Below are positions 1 through 9,301 of a stretch of 51,945 bases of DNA, in pieces. The position numbers and the translations under genes are program-made. The stretch lies in the NCBI GenBank assembly GCA_946480595.1, contig CAMLKC010000001.1:1-51945 (forward strand), read 5' to 3'. Origin of the DNA: an uncultured Candidatus Saccharibacteria bacterium (lineage in GTDB: Bacteria > Patescibacteria > Saccharimonadia > Saccharimonadales > CAMLKC01). Positions within the stretch are counted from its first letter, which is position 1. Each line of letters begins with the position of its first letter. The notes beneath the pieces were generated by a model that was not told where the DNA came from, did not search any database, and was given only the letters and a program-made list of their open reading frames with translations.

Positions 1-213
1 AAGATCAAGAAGCGCATGGGCGTGGAAGATCCAAAACACCACATCGACTTTTCAGAAGGCGAAGTGGTTTCTATCACCGACGGTCCGTTCAAGGGCTTCG
101 ACGGTGCTATCTCTGAGATCGACACCCAAAAAGGTAAGATCAAAGTCATGGTCAGCATGTTTGGCCGCGATACTCCTGTTGAGCTTGACGCGCTGCAGGT
201 AAAGAAAGTCTAA
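1..213 (+). CDS. nusG: Transcription termination/antitermination factor NusG, C-terminal part
   Basis: The frame is open from base 1, so the gene starts outside the window and only about 70 C-terminal residues are present. They form a KOW domain: VVSITDGPFKGFDGAISEID followed by KIKVMVSMFGRDTPVELD and a VKKV end, the standard NusG C-terminus that contacts Rho or ribosomal protein S10. NusG binds RNA polymerase and modulates pausing and termination. A strong intrinsic terminator follows. In most bacteria nusG is followed directly by rplK; here rplK lies about 7.2 kb further on. Confidence 0.93.
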   Translation, partial: KIKKRMGVEDPKHHIDFSEGEVVSITDGPFKGFDGAISEIDTQKGKIKVMVSMFGRDTPVELDALQVKKV

Positions 214-227
214 ACGTATCCTACGTC

Positions 228-262
228 AAAAAACACCTCCTAGATGGAGGTGTTTTTGTTTT
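228..262 (+). terminator. Intrinsic terminator of nusG
   Basis: A stem AACACCTCC/GGAGGTGTT with loop TAGAT is followed by TTTTTGTTTT. It overlaps the last bases of the convergent receiver gene. Because the A-run precedes the stem, it may also work for the minus-strand operon. Confidence 0.85.
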
Positions 263-644
263 CCATTTCCTCAAATGACTTGATGATATCTATTAGGTCG
301 GAGAGCTTGATTTCAGCTTTGATCACATAGCCGTCCATATCTTTTTGTACCTTCGGGTCGACACGGCTAGCGTCGCCAAGGTTGGTCAAAAGGACAATTT
401 TCGACTTTGTACAGCCATAACTCTCGTCGTGGCGCAAAATCTTGAGGACGTTGAGCCCGTCAACTTTCGGCATCATGATATCAAGGAAGATGAGACCGGG
501 ATGAGTCTTTTTAGCTAGCTCTAGGCCTTCTTCGCCGTCCATAGCTGACACAATGTCATAGCCGCGCCTGCGCAGATACTGCTCGTAAATGGTGCGCAGC
601 TCGAGGTTATCCTCAACGAGTAATATTTTTTGTGACCCAACCAC
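240..644 (-). CDS. Single-domain response regulator (CheY-like receiver)
   Basis: A 134-residue receiver with no output domain. Visible landmarks are the acidic pair in LLVEDN near residue 10, the phospho-acceptor Asp in FLDIMMPK, the Thr in VLLTNLG and the conserved Lys in YVIKAE. It overlaps the 3' end of the histidine kinase gene by 32 nt, so the two are co-transcribed and probably translationally coupled. It is the likely phosphorylation target of that kinase. With no DNA-binding domain it should act by protein contact or as a phosphorelay element. A further partner is not visible here. Confidence 0.9.
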   Translation of the reverse strand: MVGSQKILLVEDNLELRTIYEQYLRRRGYDIVSAMDGEEGLELAKKTHPGLIFLDIMMPKVDGLNVLKILRHDESYGCTKSKIVLLTNLGDASRVDPKVQKDMDGYVIKAEIKLSDLIDIIKSFEEMENKNTSI

Positions 645-2823
645 GTTTTCTCCTTATCGGCTGGCTGCCATCATCACCGTGTTGCTCAGCCTGCACCTTT
701 GTTAATTGAGACTCGCTAAAAATAGGAACGGTGAAGGTGAAGGTAGAACCTTTGCCTTCCGTCGAATCAACACCGATCGTTCCGCTATGCCGCTCGGCAA
801 TTGATTTTGCAATGTAGAGTCCCAGCCCTGTGCCGTTGCTGCCACTTTCCAGGCCGCCATGGACACGGTAAAACTTATTGAATAGGTACTTTTGCGCCTC
901 TTTTGACATGCCGATGCCCGTATCTGTGACTTTCACTGCGTAACTATCCGCGCTTTCATCAAGTAACACCTTTACTGATCCGCCAGGCTGGGTGTACTTA
1001 ATCGCGTTGGTAAGCAGGTTGATGACAACTTCACGAAGCGCAATCAGATCGCCAACCACAAACTTGCCGTCATTCGGGCCATCGTAGCTGAGACTGACCT
1101 GCCGGTCGTCTGCGGAAAAACGCGCATCGTCAACAGCATGCCGGATACACTCCGCGAGGTCGATCTTTTCCATGTTGAGCACCAGAGTGCCCCGCTCAAT
1201 TCTTGTAACGTCGAGCAGGTTATTGATAAGTCCGTTCAGTTCGTTAACATTCTTGAGGGCTTTGTCGACAAACACCGCACTATCCGCCTCATGCCGCTGC
1301 TCCTTAGACGAAGCCATCTCGAGATAGCCACGTACAGCCGTCAGTGGAGTGCGAAGCTCGTGTGCTGCCATAGACACAAAGTCAGACTTCATGTTCTCCA
1401 ACTCGTGGCTAGCGGTCTCGTCGTGAATCGTCACGATAGCGTGCGTACGCCCGGCCTGTAGGTCTTCGTGCACTGGTGCGACAATTAGCTTCACGTATCG
1501 CTTGGTGCCTTCTTTGTCGACATACTGCAGGTTTTCGTAGGCTTTGGTCTGTGGATCTTTGTAGTTAATAGTAAAGGGCTGCATACCGTGCCGCCAAGCA
1601 AAGATGTCATTCATGTTTTTGCCAAGCAGATCTTTTGCGGTGCCTTGCACCAGCTCTTCTGCGGCATTGTTGGCAAGCAGCACATTCGCCTCATCATCAA
1701 TCGCAAAAATGCCTTCTGTCGTGGTGTTAAGAATAACCTCGAGGCGTTCGCGCTGTGATTCAATGCCTCTGATCAGTCCGCTCAGATCGTCTTTCATCGC
1801 GTCAATGCCCCGGCCAAGCGTACCAATCTCATCGCGGCGGGTAAAGCCGACGCTTGCCGAGAAATCACCGCCACCGATCTGGCGGGCGATCCGGCTCATG
1901 TGCAAAATGGGGCGCGTAAAGAACCTCGTCAGCACCAGTGCCATAACGATTATGACCATGCATACGATAAAGAAAATCCAGCCCATTGCCGCCCGGAGCG
2001 CTTCGGTTGACGCGAGGGCCTCGCTACGGTCTATTTTGGTGGCAACCTGCCAGTCACTCAGCCCAACGGGATGCGTCACGACAAGAACCTCGTGGCCACG
2101 GTAGTCGGTCGCATCGTGGTATGCACCTGCCGTGCTGTTTTTAATCCCCATGCCCGAGAGATCCGTTTCTAGTGCACCGTCCGTCTTAAACCGCAAAGGG
2201 AACAACGACTTGCCCTCATGCGCCACAACAAGTGTTTCGCCCGTTTTATCGAGACCGGTATAATCTTGTGCGATTGCCGTCAAATCGTCGGTTCGATACA
2301 CAGCACTTAACATAGCGTAGGTACTAATACGCGTTGAAATCTCCAGCTTTATCAGTCCGTCGCGCGGATCCTTAACCACCCTGATATTATTGACGTTACC
2401 GCCGCCGGGTAGAATCAGCTTAGAAATAAAATCACCTGACGACTCGTCGGACACGGATGAAGCTATCTGCGCGTCACCAGTCACATCAAACAGCCGCAGG
2501 TATTGCATCGAAGGGTTCGCAACCTTAGCATCCTGCAGTAGCGTACTGAGCTTTTGCTTATTGGCGGCAATTGGCTGCGCCAAATAGCCGGCGAGCGCCA
2601 CCCGAAGGTCATAGCGGTTGGCTGTTTGCGTGGTGGTCTCTTGTTGCTCCTGAAGGATCGCGCTGATCCGCTCGGTCTGTTTAATCGCCACGCTATTCAA
2701 CTGGTCGGTCGTCTTATGCAGCAGCGCATTGCTTGCCGAGCTATATGCAAAGACGCTCATAGCGTACATTGGTCCAAGTCCAATCAGTAGCAGGGCAAGA
2801 ATGAATTTTTGGCGGATCTTCAT
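613..2823 (-). CDS. Membrane sensor histidine kinase (extracellular sensor, HAMP, PAS, HisKA, HATPase)
   Basis: A 736-residue kinase. Residues about 7-28 form a first membrane helix. An extracellular sensor of about 250 residues (cache-like, inferred from position and size) follows, then a second helix (WIFFIVCMVIIVMALVL). After that come HAMP, a PAS domain, the phospho-acceptor box FVSMAAHELRTPLTAVRGY and a HATPase domain with GTGLGLYIAKSIAERH. It starts 2 nt after the solute-binding protein gene and overlaps the receiver gene. This is a three-gene operon in which an external binding protein may present ligand to the sensor domain. The C-terminal tail is basic and has no recognised domain. 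Confidence 0.93.
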   Translation of the reverse strand: MKIRQKFILALLLIGLGPMYAMSVFAYSSASNALLHKTTDQLNSVAIKQTERISAILQEQQETTTQTANRYDLRVALAGYLAQPIAANKQKLSTLLQDAKVANPSMQYLRLFDVTGDAQIASSVSDESSGDFISKLILPGGGNVNNIRVVKDPRDGLIKLEISTRISTYAMLSAVYRTDDLTAIAQDYTGLDKTGETLVVAHEGKSLFPLRFKTDGALETDLSGMGIKNSTAGAYHDATDYRGHEVLVVTHPVGLSDWQVATKIDRSEALASTEALRAAMGWIFFIVCMVIIVMALVLTRFFTRPILHMSRIARQIGGGDFSASVGFTRRDEIGTLGRGIDAMKDDLSGLIRGIESQRERLEVILNTTTEGIFAIDDEANVLLANNAAEELVQGTAKDLLGKNMNDIFAWRHGMQPFTINYKDPQTKAYENLQYVDKEGTKRYVKLIVAPVHEDLQAGRTHAIVTIHDETASHELENMKSDFVSMAAHELRTPLTAVRGYLEMASSKEQRHEADSAVFVDKALKNVNELNGLINNLLDVTRIERGTLVLNMEKIDLAECIRHAVDDARFSADDRQVSLSYDGPNDGKFVVGDLIALREVVINLLTNAIKYTQPGGSVKVLLDESADSYAVKVTDTGIGMSKEAQKYLFNKFYRVHGGLESGSNGTGLGLYIAKSIAERHSGTIGVDSTEGKGSTFTFTVPIFSESQLTKVQAEQHGDDGSQPIRRKRGWVTKNITR

Positions 2824-2825
2824 AG

Positions 2826-4043
2826 CTACTGGTCAAGTGCCGTAAACGCACCGCCTCTCACCTGAAGCAGGTCGTACTTGTAGCTCATGCCGGGTTCTTC
2901 GCCGTTTGGATCGAATGAGATTGCTGCCGACATGCCTTTAAAACTAAGCGCTGGAAGTTTGGCATGAATCTGCTCGCCAGTCGTTGCACCTTTTTCAAGT
3001 AACCGGTAAATGGCTTCAAACGCATCGTATGCTTGAGGTGCTGCGTAAAGCTGTTCTGTGACCTTATTTTCTTTTAGTAACTGCTGCTTAAATTCACTTG
3101 TCCCGGTGGGGAAGGTGGTAATGGTCAGGCCCTCGGATGCCGTCGGTGCATTTGATATAAGCGTCTTGTCATAAAGGATGTCACCGCCAAATAGCGGCGC
3201 CGTGATTCCTTGGTCCCTTGCTATCTGAACAGCCGCCGTGCCCGTCACGAGGGAATTGGGCGCAATAAATACAGCTTGGGGTTTCGCGGCCTTCAGTTTC
3301 TGCATTTCAGACGCTAGGTTAATATCGTCCGGCTCGGCATATGCCGTAGCGACAACCTTGCCGCCCAGCGTGCGAAACTGCTGTTGAAAACTAGTGTTCA
3401 TCGCTGAACCGTAGGGTTCGTTCGTATAAAAGACGGCGACGTTTGTAATGCCTTTTTTGCGGATGGCTTGGGCAATATATGCAGCCTGATAATTATCCGA
3501 GGGAATAACACGGAAAAAATAGTCATTCGGCAGGGAGAGCGTCGTCGATGACGCCGACGGGCTTATCATCGGCACTTTGTTACTGTTTGCCAGAGTTAAA
3601 GCCGCGACCGATGCGCTCGAGCAGCCGTCGCCAATCACAGCAACCACCCCTTGGTCGATAAGGCTTTGCATGGCCGTTTTAGCCGCCTTTGGGCTACACT
3701 GTGAGTCGGCCTGGACCAGTTCGACATTATCAGCGCCAAGCTGTTTTTTCGCTAGCTGGATGCCTTTCATCGTGCCATAGCCCATATTGCTCGAGCCGCC
3801 CGTAAATGCCATAAGAACACCGACTTTTACTGCCGGCTTTTTCTCCGGGACATTCGCCCTATAACGTAGAAACGCCTGGACGCCGACAGCAACAGCAATC
3901 ACCAAGAGTACAGCCACAACAGCAAACGTGAGTTTTGTGCCGCCTTTTCGTTCGGGCTCTTCAGGTGCGACAGGCTTATTACCTCCCGTATCCTCCCTGA
4001 CACCAGTCATCGTTGGTAGCTCGTCCTGCGGCATATCAAACAC
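2826..4043 (-). CDS. Membrane-anchored branched-chain amino acid-type solute-binding protein
   Basis: A 405-residue protein. A cytoplasmic N-terminal tail of about 35 residues is followed by one membrane helix (TFAVVAVLLVIAVAVGVQAF) and then a periplasmic-binding-protein type 1 fold of the LivJ/LivK (Peripla_BP_6) family, with VKVGVLMAFTGGSS, VVAVIGDGCSSAS and PMISPSAS. There is no lipobox, so it is anchored by the helix. No ABC permease or ATPase is adjacent; instead it heads a kinase-receiver operon. That points to a receptor or co-sensor role rather than import. The start has an AAGGGGTG ribosome site. A possible promoter upstream is TTGACA-18-GATGAT (minus strand, 4068-4097). Confidence 0.88.
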   Translation of the reverse strand: MFDMPQDELPTMTGVREDTGGNKPVAPEEPERKGGTKLTFAVVAVLLVIAVAVGVQAFLRYRANVPEKKPAVKVGVLMAFTGGSSNMGYGTMKGIQLAKKQLGADNVELVQADSQCSPKAAKTAMQSLIDQGVVAVIGDGCSSASVAALTLANSNKVPMISPSASSTTLSLPNDYFFRVIPSDNYQAAYIAQAIRKKGITNVAVFYTNEPYGSAMNTSFQQQFRTLGGKVVATAYAEPDDINLASEMQKLKAAKPQAVFIAPNSLVTGTAAVQIARDQGITAPLFGGDILYDKTLISNAPTASEGLTITTFPTGTSEFKQQLLKENKVTEQLYAAPQAYDAFEAIYRLLEKGATTGEQIHAKLPALSFKGMSAAISFDPNGEEPGMSYKYDLLQVRGGAFTALDQ

Positions 4044-4126
4044 CCCTTATGCTTACGTGTTGTCTCTATCATCCGTGAAAGCAGCCATTGCTGTCAAGCG
4101 CGTTTTCAGGCAATAGGGCAGAAGAT

Positions 4127-4752
4127 CTAGACTTTTTTGTCGTTCGTAACGCGGATTTCTTTTTTAAGCAGATTGCCGCTACCGTCAATTTCATACACCA
4201 GCACTTCGCCGGTCATGATTTCGACGCTATGCGCCTGCTCGTCGGCTATTTCGTCCAGATGCTTTATAAGGGCACGCAGCGAGTTGCCATGCGCCGCCAC
4301 AATAACGTTTTTGCCATTTTTCAGATCTTCGAGGATATGCTTTTCGTAAAAAGGGAGTACGCGCTGCGAAACATCTTTCAGCGTCTCTCCGCCTGGTACC
4401 GGGTGATCCCAGCTGCGGCGCCATAAAGTAAACTTTTCTTCGCCGTGCTCTTCTTTGACTTGCCATTTGTTTTTACCGGTCAGGTCACCGTAGTCACGTT
4501 CGTTCAATTCCTCGTGCTCGGTTCGGTGAAGGTCGTTGCCGTCAAGATGCGCGACAATCTCATCAAGCGTGTGTTTGGCGCGCTGTAATTTGGAAGTATA
4601 CGCGCGATGAAGATCGATATCTTCTAGCGTGCGTGCGGCTTTTCTTGCCTCCGCGCGGCCTTCGTCGGTCAGCTGGACATCAGTTAAACCCGTCCATTGG
4701 CCCAGCACATTCCACTCAGACTGGCCATGACGCACAAGCACCAGATATGCCA

Positions 4753-4753
<1 letters not shown>
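4127..4753 (-). CDS. gpmA: 2,3-bisphosphoglycerate-dependent phosphoglycerate mutase
   Basis: A 208-residue member of the histidine phosphatase superfamily that interconverts 3- and 2-phosphoglycerate in glycolysis. The catalytic motif RHGQSEWN lies at residues 8-15, with ERDYGDLTGKNK in the middle and the second histidine in VAAHGNSLRALIKHL. Its start codon overlaps the last base of eno, the next enzyme in the pathway, so the two are one operon and probably coupled. It is slightly shorter than the E. coli enzyme, as in many Gram-positive versions. Confidence 0.95.
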
Positions 4754-6054
<1,301 letters not shown>

Positions 6055-6120
6055 TTATATGCACAACCAATAGTACACCTAATATACGTAAGCGAAAAGG
6101 GAATCGAACACTTCGTCGAC

Positions 6121-6660
6121 CTACAGGTCAATGTTTTGGTTTCGCACCATTATGAGGTCTTGGGCTGGTTTGCCGGCAATCTCAAAAGTAGTGACGCCGC
6201 ACTTCTTAAAGCCATAGCCTTCATACATCGCCAGCGCCCGATGGTTTTCTTCCCATACCTGCAGGAAAACGCGTGACGCATGTTTCATTTCTGGGTCACC
6301 GAGCGCCTCGTCCATGAGTTGCCTGCCTATGCCATAGCCTTGCAGTGCCGTATCGACATATAGCCGTCCCAGCTCACGGTCATCTTTCGTCGCATCTGCT
6401 TCTTCCATCTTGACTGGACCATATTGCACGTACCCGGCAATCTTACCGCCGTGCTTTGCCACTAAAATCGTGCACTCCTTAAGGGCACGCATAAAATAGG
6501 CGGCCGACCTGTCATCGGCAAGCGACTGTTTCAAATCGTCCGGCTCCATACTGTCTCCAAAAGCATCGGCAAACGTTCTGGCGGCAAGATCCGCAAGCTC
6601 AACGAGCTCCACCGTCTGGACGGGTTCTATAGTAATTTCGAGTCTTTGTTTTTGTGACAT
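6121..6660 (-). CDS. GNAT family N-acetyltransferase
   Basis: A 179-residue GNAT protein. The acetyl-CoA binding motif appears as LGRLYVDTALQGYGIGRQLM, preceded by the strand IAGYVQYG and followed by LQVWEENHRALAMYEGYGFKKCG. The substrate cannot be told from sequence; the family includes small-molecule and protein acetyltransferases. Promoter TTGATT-17-TACCAT lies 9 nt upstream of the ATG, so the mRNA leader would be only 2-3 nt. It is the first gene of the minus-strand block, with its own promoter. Confidence 0.88.
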   Translation of the reverse strand: MSQKQRLEITIEPVQTVELVELADLAARTFADAFGDSMEPDDLKQSLADDRSAAYFMRALKECTILVAKHGGKIAGYVQYGPVKMEEADATKDDRELGRLYVDTALQGYGIGRQLMDEALGDPEMKHASRVFLQVWEENHRALAMYEGYGFKKCGVTTFEIAGKPAQDLIMVRNQNIDL

Positions 6661-6669
6661 TCTTAGGGT

Positions 6670-6698
6670 ATGGTACTACGACCACTGTCCTAAATCAA
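6670..6698 (-). promoter_or_regulatory. Promoter of the GNAT gene
   Basis: On the minus strand, TTGATT (6693-6698), a 17-nt spacer and TACCAT (6670-6675). The ATG at 6660 is 9 nt past the -10 box. It is back to back with the plus-strand promoter at 6707. Confidence 0.6.
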
Positions 6699-6706
6699 TC
6701 TGACTA

Positions 6707-6735
6707 TTGACAACTACGTTTATAAGTGATATTAT
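6707..6735 (+). promoter_or_regulatory. Promoter placing the transcript start on ATG 6743
   Basis: Consensus TTGACA (6707-6712), a 17-nt spacer and TATTAT (6730-6735). The first downstream ATG is only 7 nt beyond the -10 box, so the mRNA would be leaderless. The longer reading frame that begins with TTG at 6707 is therefore an artefact: that TTG is the -35 box. Confidence 0.8.
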
Positions 6736-6742
6736 TTACCGC

Positions 6743-7231
6743 ATGCCCGCCACTCATCGGAGAATGGCGGCACGAGAGGAAGAGGCAGCCTTGACTGCTA
6801 CTATCGCTACGCCCGAGTTCACCTTCGCCGACAACATCGCGAAGGAGATCGAGGACGCCTACGAGGAGTTCAAGCTCCAGCAGGCCATGGGCGACACGGA
6901 CATGGACGCCATCGAGGCGATCATCACCGCGAGCGCCGAGACCCCGAGCACTCCGTTCGAGCTGACGCTGCTCTGCGACAAGATCGCGCACAGCCTCCGT
7001 CCGAACCCGAGGGCCCGAGCCATGACCCGCAAGGGCCGCCGCTACTGCATCCGCAAGGACCACGGCACGAAGATCTTCTACCAGGAGGTCGCCGAGTCCA
7101 ACGCCGCGCAGGGCAACCGCCAGATGAACAGCCGCGCGGCCAAGCGCAAGCTGTCGAAGCTGACGGACTACAGCGGCAACCCGCGCGTCATCGCCAAGCT
7201 CAAGAAGCTGGGTGACCTGCTGGTCGACTGA
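6743..7231 (+). CDS. Hypothetical protein rich in G/C-ending codons
   Basis: A 162-residue protein of no family I recognise. ATG 6743 is preferred because it sits at the predicted transcript start. Alternatives in frame are ATG 6764 and TTG 6791, the latter with an AGAGG site five bases upstream. The first half is acidic and helical (FADNIAKEIEDAYEEFKLQQ). The second half is very basic (RARAMTRKGRRYCIRKDHG, AAKRKLSKLTDYSG), suggesting nucleic acid binding. Codons end almost always in G or C, unlike the flanking genes. A hairpin CCGCCA/TGGCGG (6747-6770) covers the 5' end. It has its own promoter and terminator. Confidence 0.7.
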   Translation: MPATHRRMAAREEEAALTATIATPEFTFADNIAKEIEDAYEEFKLQQAMGDTDMDAIEAIITASAETPSTPFELTLLCDKIAHSLRPNPRARAMTRKGRRYCIRKDHGTKIFYQEVAESNAAQGNRQMNSRAAKRKLSKLTDYSGNPRVIAKLKKLGDLLVD

Positions 7232-7235
7232 CCCG

Positions 7236-7319
7236 CACGGGGCGATAGCTTTTTCTCGACCGGCCCCCGGTCTCCTGCGCACAACCTGCGCAGAGGACCG
7301 GGGCCGGCTCGACGCCCCT
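7236..7319 (+). other. Long imperfect hairpin in the 3' untranslated region
   Basis: Arms CCGGCCCCCGGTCTCCTGCGCA and the near-complement ending in GGGGCCGG form a stem of about 20 bp around loop CAACC. An outer pair GGGGC/GCCCC and a TCGA repeat extend it. There is no U-tract here; the terminator is separate, just downstream. It could be an mRNA-stabilising element or a processed small RNA. Confidence 0.55.
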
Positions 7320-7328
7320 ACACGTAAA

Positions 7329-7352
7329 GCCCTTTGAGGGCGTTTTTGTTTT
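7329..7352 (+). terminator. Intrinsic terminator of the 6743 gene
   Basis: GCCCT-TTG-AGGGC followed by GTTTTTGTTTT. Confidence 0.85.
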
Positions 7353-7363
7353 AAGGGACCGAC

Positions 7364-7392
7364 TTGAAAAACCACCGGCATTTTGCTATAAT
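7364..7392 (+). promoter_or_regulatory. Promoter of rplK
   Basis: TTGAAA (7364-7369), a 17-nt spacer and a perfect TATAAT (7387-7392), about 50 nt upstream of the start. Confidence 0.8.
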
Positions 7393-7444
7393 AAATAACC
7401 GTTACGCACTCGGTAATACGAGTACAAAAGAAGGAAATAACACA

Positions 7445-7870
7445 ATGGCTAAAAAAGTTATCGGAAACATCAAGTTCCGCGTGCCAGCAGGCCGCGCAAC
7501 CGCAGGTCCTCCAGTAGGCTCTACTCTGGGTCAATGGGGTCTGAACATGATGGATTTCATCAACCCATTCAACGACGCTACTAAGGGCGACATGGGCAAA
7601 GACGTGATCGTTCACCTTCAGGTGTTCGAAGACCGTACCTTTACCTGGAAATCCCTTGGACAGCCAGTTGACGACGCTATCCGCGAAGCAATCGGCATCA
7701 AAAAGGGAAGCGGTAAGCCTCACGCTGAAAAAGTTGGTAAGATTACCCGCGCTCAGCTTGAAGTTATCGCAGAGTCTAAAAAAGACTTCCTTAACGCCAT
7801 CGACATGGACGGCCGCGTCAAGATTATCGCCGGCACCGCACGCTCAATGGGCGTCGAAATCGTCGAATAA
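7445..7870 (+). CDS. rplK: 50S ribosomal protein L11
   Basis: A 141-residue protein, the usual L11 length. L11 binds 23S rRNA in the GTPase-associated centre together with L10 and L7/L12. The signature is clear: FRVPAGRATAGPPVGSTLGQWG at the N-terminus and AGTARSMGVEI at the end. The ATG is preceded by an AAGGAAA ribosome site; the frame is open further upstream but that stretch contains the promoter. It stands alone between its own promoter and terminator, not next to nusG or rplA. Confidence 0.97.
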   Translation: MAKKVIGNIKFRVPAGRATAGPPVGSTLGQWGLNMMDFINPFNDATKGDMGKDVIVHLQVFEDRTFTWKSLGQPVDDAIREAIGIKKGSGKPHAEKVGKITRAQLEVIAESKKDFLNAIDMDGRVKIIAGTARSMGVEIVE

Positions 7871-7885
7871 ATCGTCGCGCAACCT

Positions 7886-7923
7886 AAAATCACCGCAGCT
7901 TCTTAGGCCGCGGTGATTTTTTT
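7886..7923 (+). terminator. Bidirectional intrinsic terminator between rplK and the SIMPL gene
   Basis: Stem AAAATCACCGC/GCGGTGATTTT with a 13-nt loop and a T-tract. The A-run on the left side also suits the convergent gene that ends at 7933. Confidence 0.88.
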
Positions 7924-7932
7924 ACAGCGAAA

Positions 7933-8688
7933 TTACTTCAGGAAATAAACGACGCTTACCTGATAGGTCAGATCGTTTTCTCCTGGCTGCAGGCTCAGTT
8001 GGGTTGACGAGGCACTATCCTGACCGCTTGTGCCGCCAGAAATACCTGGATAGCCGCCAAAGTTCACGCCGTCGCTGACGGTTTTTACCTCGCCGATCAT
8101 AAACCCAAGCTTCTGCGCTGACTGCTCGGCTTTTTTGCGCGCGTCTTTGGTTGCTTCGTCCCGGGCTTTACTTTCGAGCTCTGCACGCTTGGCATCGCTA
8201 AACGTATACTGCGGGGAAACAGAGCCGCTTGGGGAAGTTGTCAGTAGGTAGTTCTGTACTTTTTGTGCCAGGATCTTATCGCTCACCGTTACCGTCAGCC
8301 GCAGGGCATAAGTAGCGGTCGACGTGTCGTCCTTGCCGTAAACGGGATAGCTATACCCGTCGGAGTTGGTCTTGATCTTATTGTCCGCAACTCCCAGATC
8401 TTTGAGCTTTTTGACAACTTCATCGCTTTTCTTCGAAAGCTCGGCAAGCGCTGTGTCGCGGTCCGCATTTTTAAACTGGTACGCAGGCATAAAAACATAC
8501 TCGTCCGGTGCGGCTGCCAGTTTCGCTTGCCCCGTGACGCTCACCGTGCGGGCATTACCATCAACCCGTGACTCCCACGGTCGCCACATGAGAAGCATGG
8601 CAGCGATTACCACCAAAAGTACCCCTATAACGACGCGGTAGTCTAGTACCATGCCATTCGGCTTCTTATTCGACGTACTCGTATCCAT
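7933..8688 (-). CDS. SIMPL-domain (DUF541) protein, membrane anchored
   Basis: A 251-residue protein with one N-terminal membrane helix (YRVVIGVLLVVIAAMLLMW) and then the extracytoplasmic SIMPL/DUF541 fold. Visible family features are RTVSVTGQAKLAAAPDEYVF at the start of the domain, DTALAELSKKSDEVVKKLKD, and a C-terminal beta strand ending in VSVVYFLK. Members form oligomeric shells or act in stress tolerance and BMP-like processes; the precise role is unknown. The ribosome site GAGGAG precedes the ATG. It is a single-gene unit. Confidence 0.85.
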   Translation of the reverse strand: MDTSTSNKKPNGMVLDYRVVIGVLLVVIAAMLLMWRPWESRVDGNARTVSVTGQAKLAAAPDEYVFMPAYQFKNADRDTALAELSKKSDEVVKKLKDLGVADNKIKTNSDGYSYPVYGKDDTSTATYALRLTVTVSDKILAQKVQNYLLTTSPSGSVSPQYTFSDAKRAELESKARDEATKDARKKAEQSAQKLGFMIGEVKTVSDGVNFGGYPGISGGTSGQDSASSTQLSLQPGENDLTYQVSVVYFLK

Positions 8689-8747
8689 AGCATCTCCTCA
8701 CTAATTGTTACGCTTATGGTAGCAAAAAGCAGACATAAGTAAAATGA

Positions 8748-8776
8748 TTGCCCGCATGAAATACATCTTCTATACT
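8748..8776 (+). promoter_or_regulatory. Promoter of the 8783 pilin gene (leaderless)
   Basis: TTGCCC (8748-8753), a 17-nt spacer and TATACT (8771-8776). The ATG follows after 6 nt, so transcription should begin on the start codon. Confidence 0.7.
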
Positions 8777-8782
8777 ACAGCT

Positions 8783-9292
8783 ATGCGGGCAAGCAAACGC
8801 GGCGAAAAAGGTTTTACGATCGTAGAACTTTTGATTGTCATCGTTATTATTGCTATTCTCGCCGCTATCATTATCGTCGCGTATAACGGCATACAAGCCA
8901 GAGCTAGCTTTTCCAAGGCGCAGCAAGACCTAAAAAACATCACCAAAGCGCTCGATCTCTACCATGTCGATCACGACAGCTACCCGATCTCAGTCGACCA
9001 GCCAGGATGCACTTATGATTGGTGCGGTTGGGACCAGGTGACCGGCGATAGTTTTATTGACGGCCTTTCGCCCGAGTACATGAGCCAGATTCCACAAATG
9101 CCCGCCACTAATGCAGCCAGAGACACGTATTTATACCGCTCCGACGCGACCGGCGCAAACTACCAACTACTTCGCTATAAAGGTGCGGATTTGGGCGGCC
9201 TACCAGACGCTGAAAAGGACAACCCACTTTCGGCCGATGGTGATTACGACGGCCTTGCATGGGGTTACCGCACAAACGGCACATGGTGGTAG
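8783..9292 (+). CDS. Type IV pilin-like protein (prepilin)
   Basis: A 169-residue prepilin. A short basic leader (MRASKRGEKG) ends in the prepilin peptidase site G|FTIVELL, with Glu at mature position 5, then a hydrophobic helix (IVIVIIAILAAIIIVAY). The remaining 120 residues are an extracellular pilin-like head with a Cys pair around YDW. ATG 8783 is chosen over upstream codons because the promoter -10 box ends 6 nt before it, and because it gives a normal-length leader. Related proteins build type IV pili or pseudopili, which Saccharibacteria use for twitching and host contact. Confidence 0.85.
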   Translation: MRASKRGEKGFTIVELLIVIVIIAILAAIIIVAYNGIQARASFSKAQQDLKNITKALDLYHVDHDSYPISVDQPGCTYDWCGWDQVTGDSFIDGLSPEYMSQIPQMPATNAARDTYLYRSDATGANYQLLRYKGADLGGLPDAEKDNPLSADGDYDGLAWGYRTNGTWW

Positions 9293-9301
9293 AATAAGCT
9301 C

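Noticed and set aside
6707..6742. TTG start at 6707 for the unknown gene
   Set aside because: That TTGACA is a consensus -35 box with TATTAT 17 nt downstream.
6704..7723. 339-residue minus-strand reading frame
   Set aside because: It is the antisense shadow of the G/C-rich 6743 gene and of rplK. It has low-complexity Arg/Leu/Val sequence, and promoters and a terminator lie within it.
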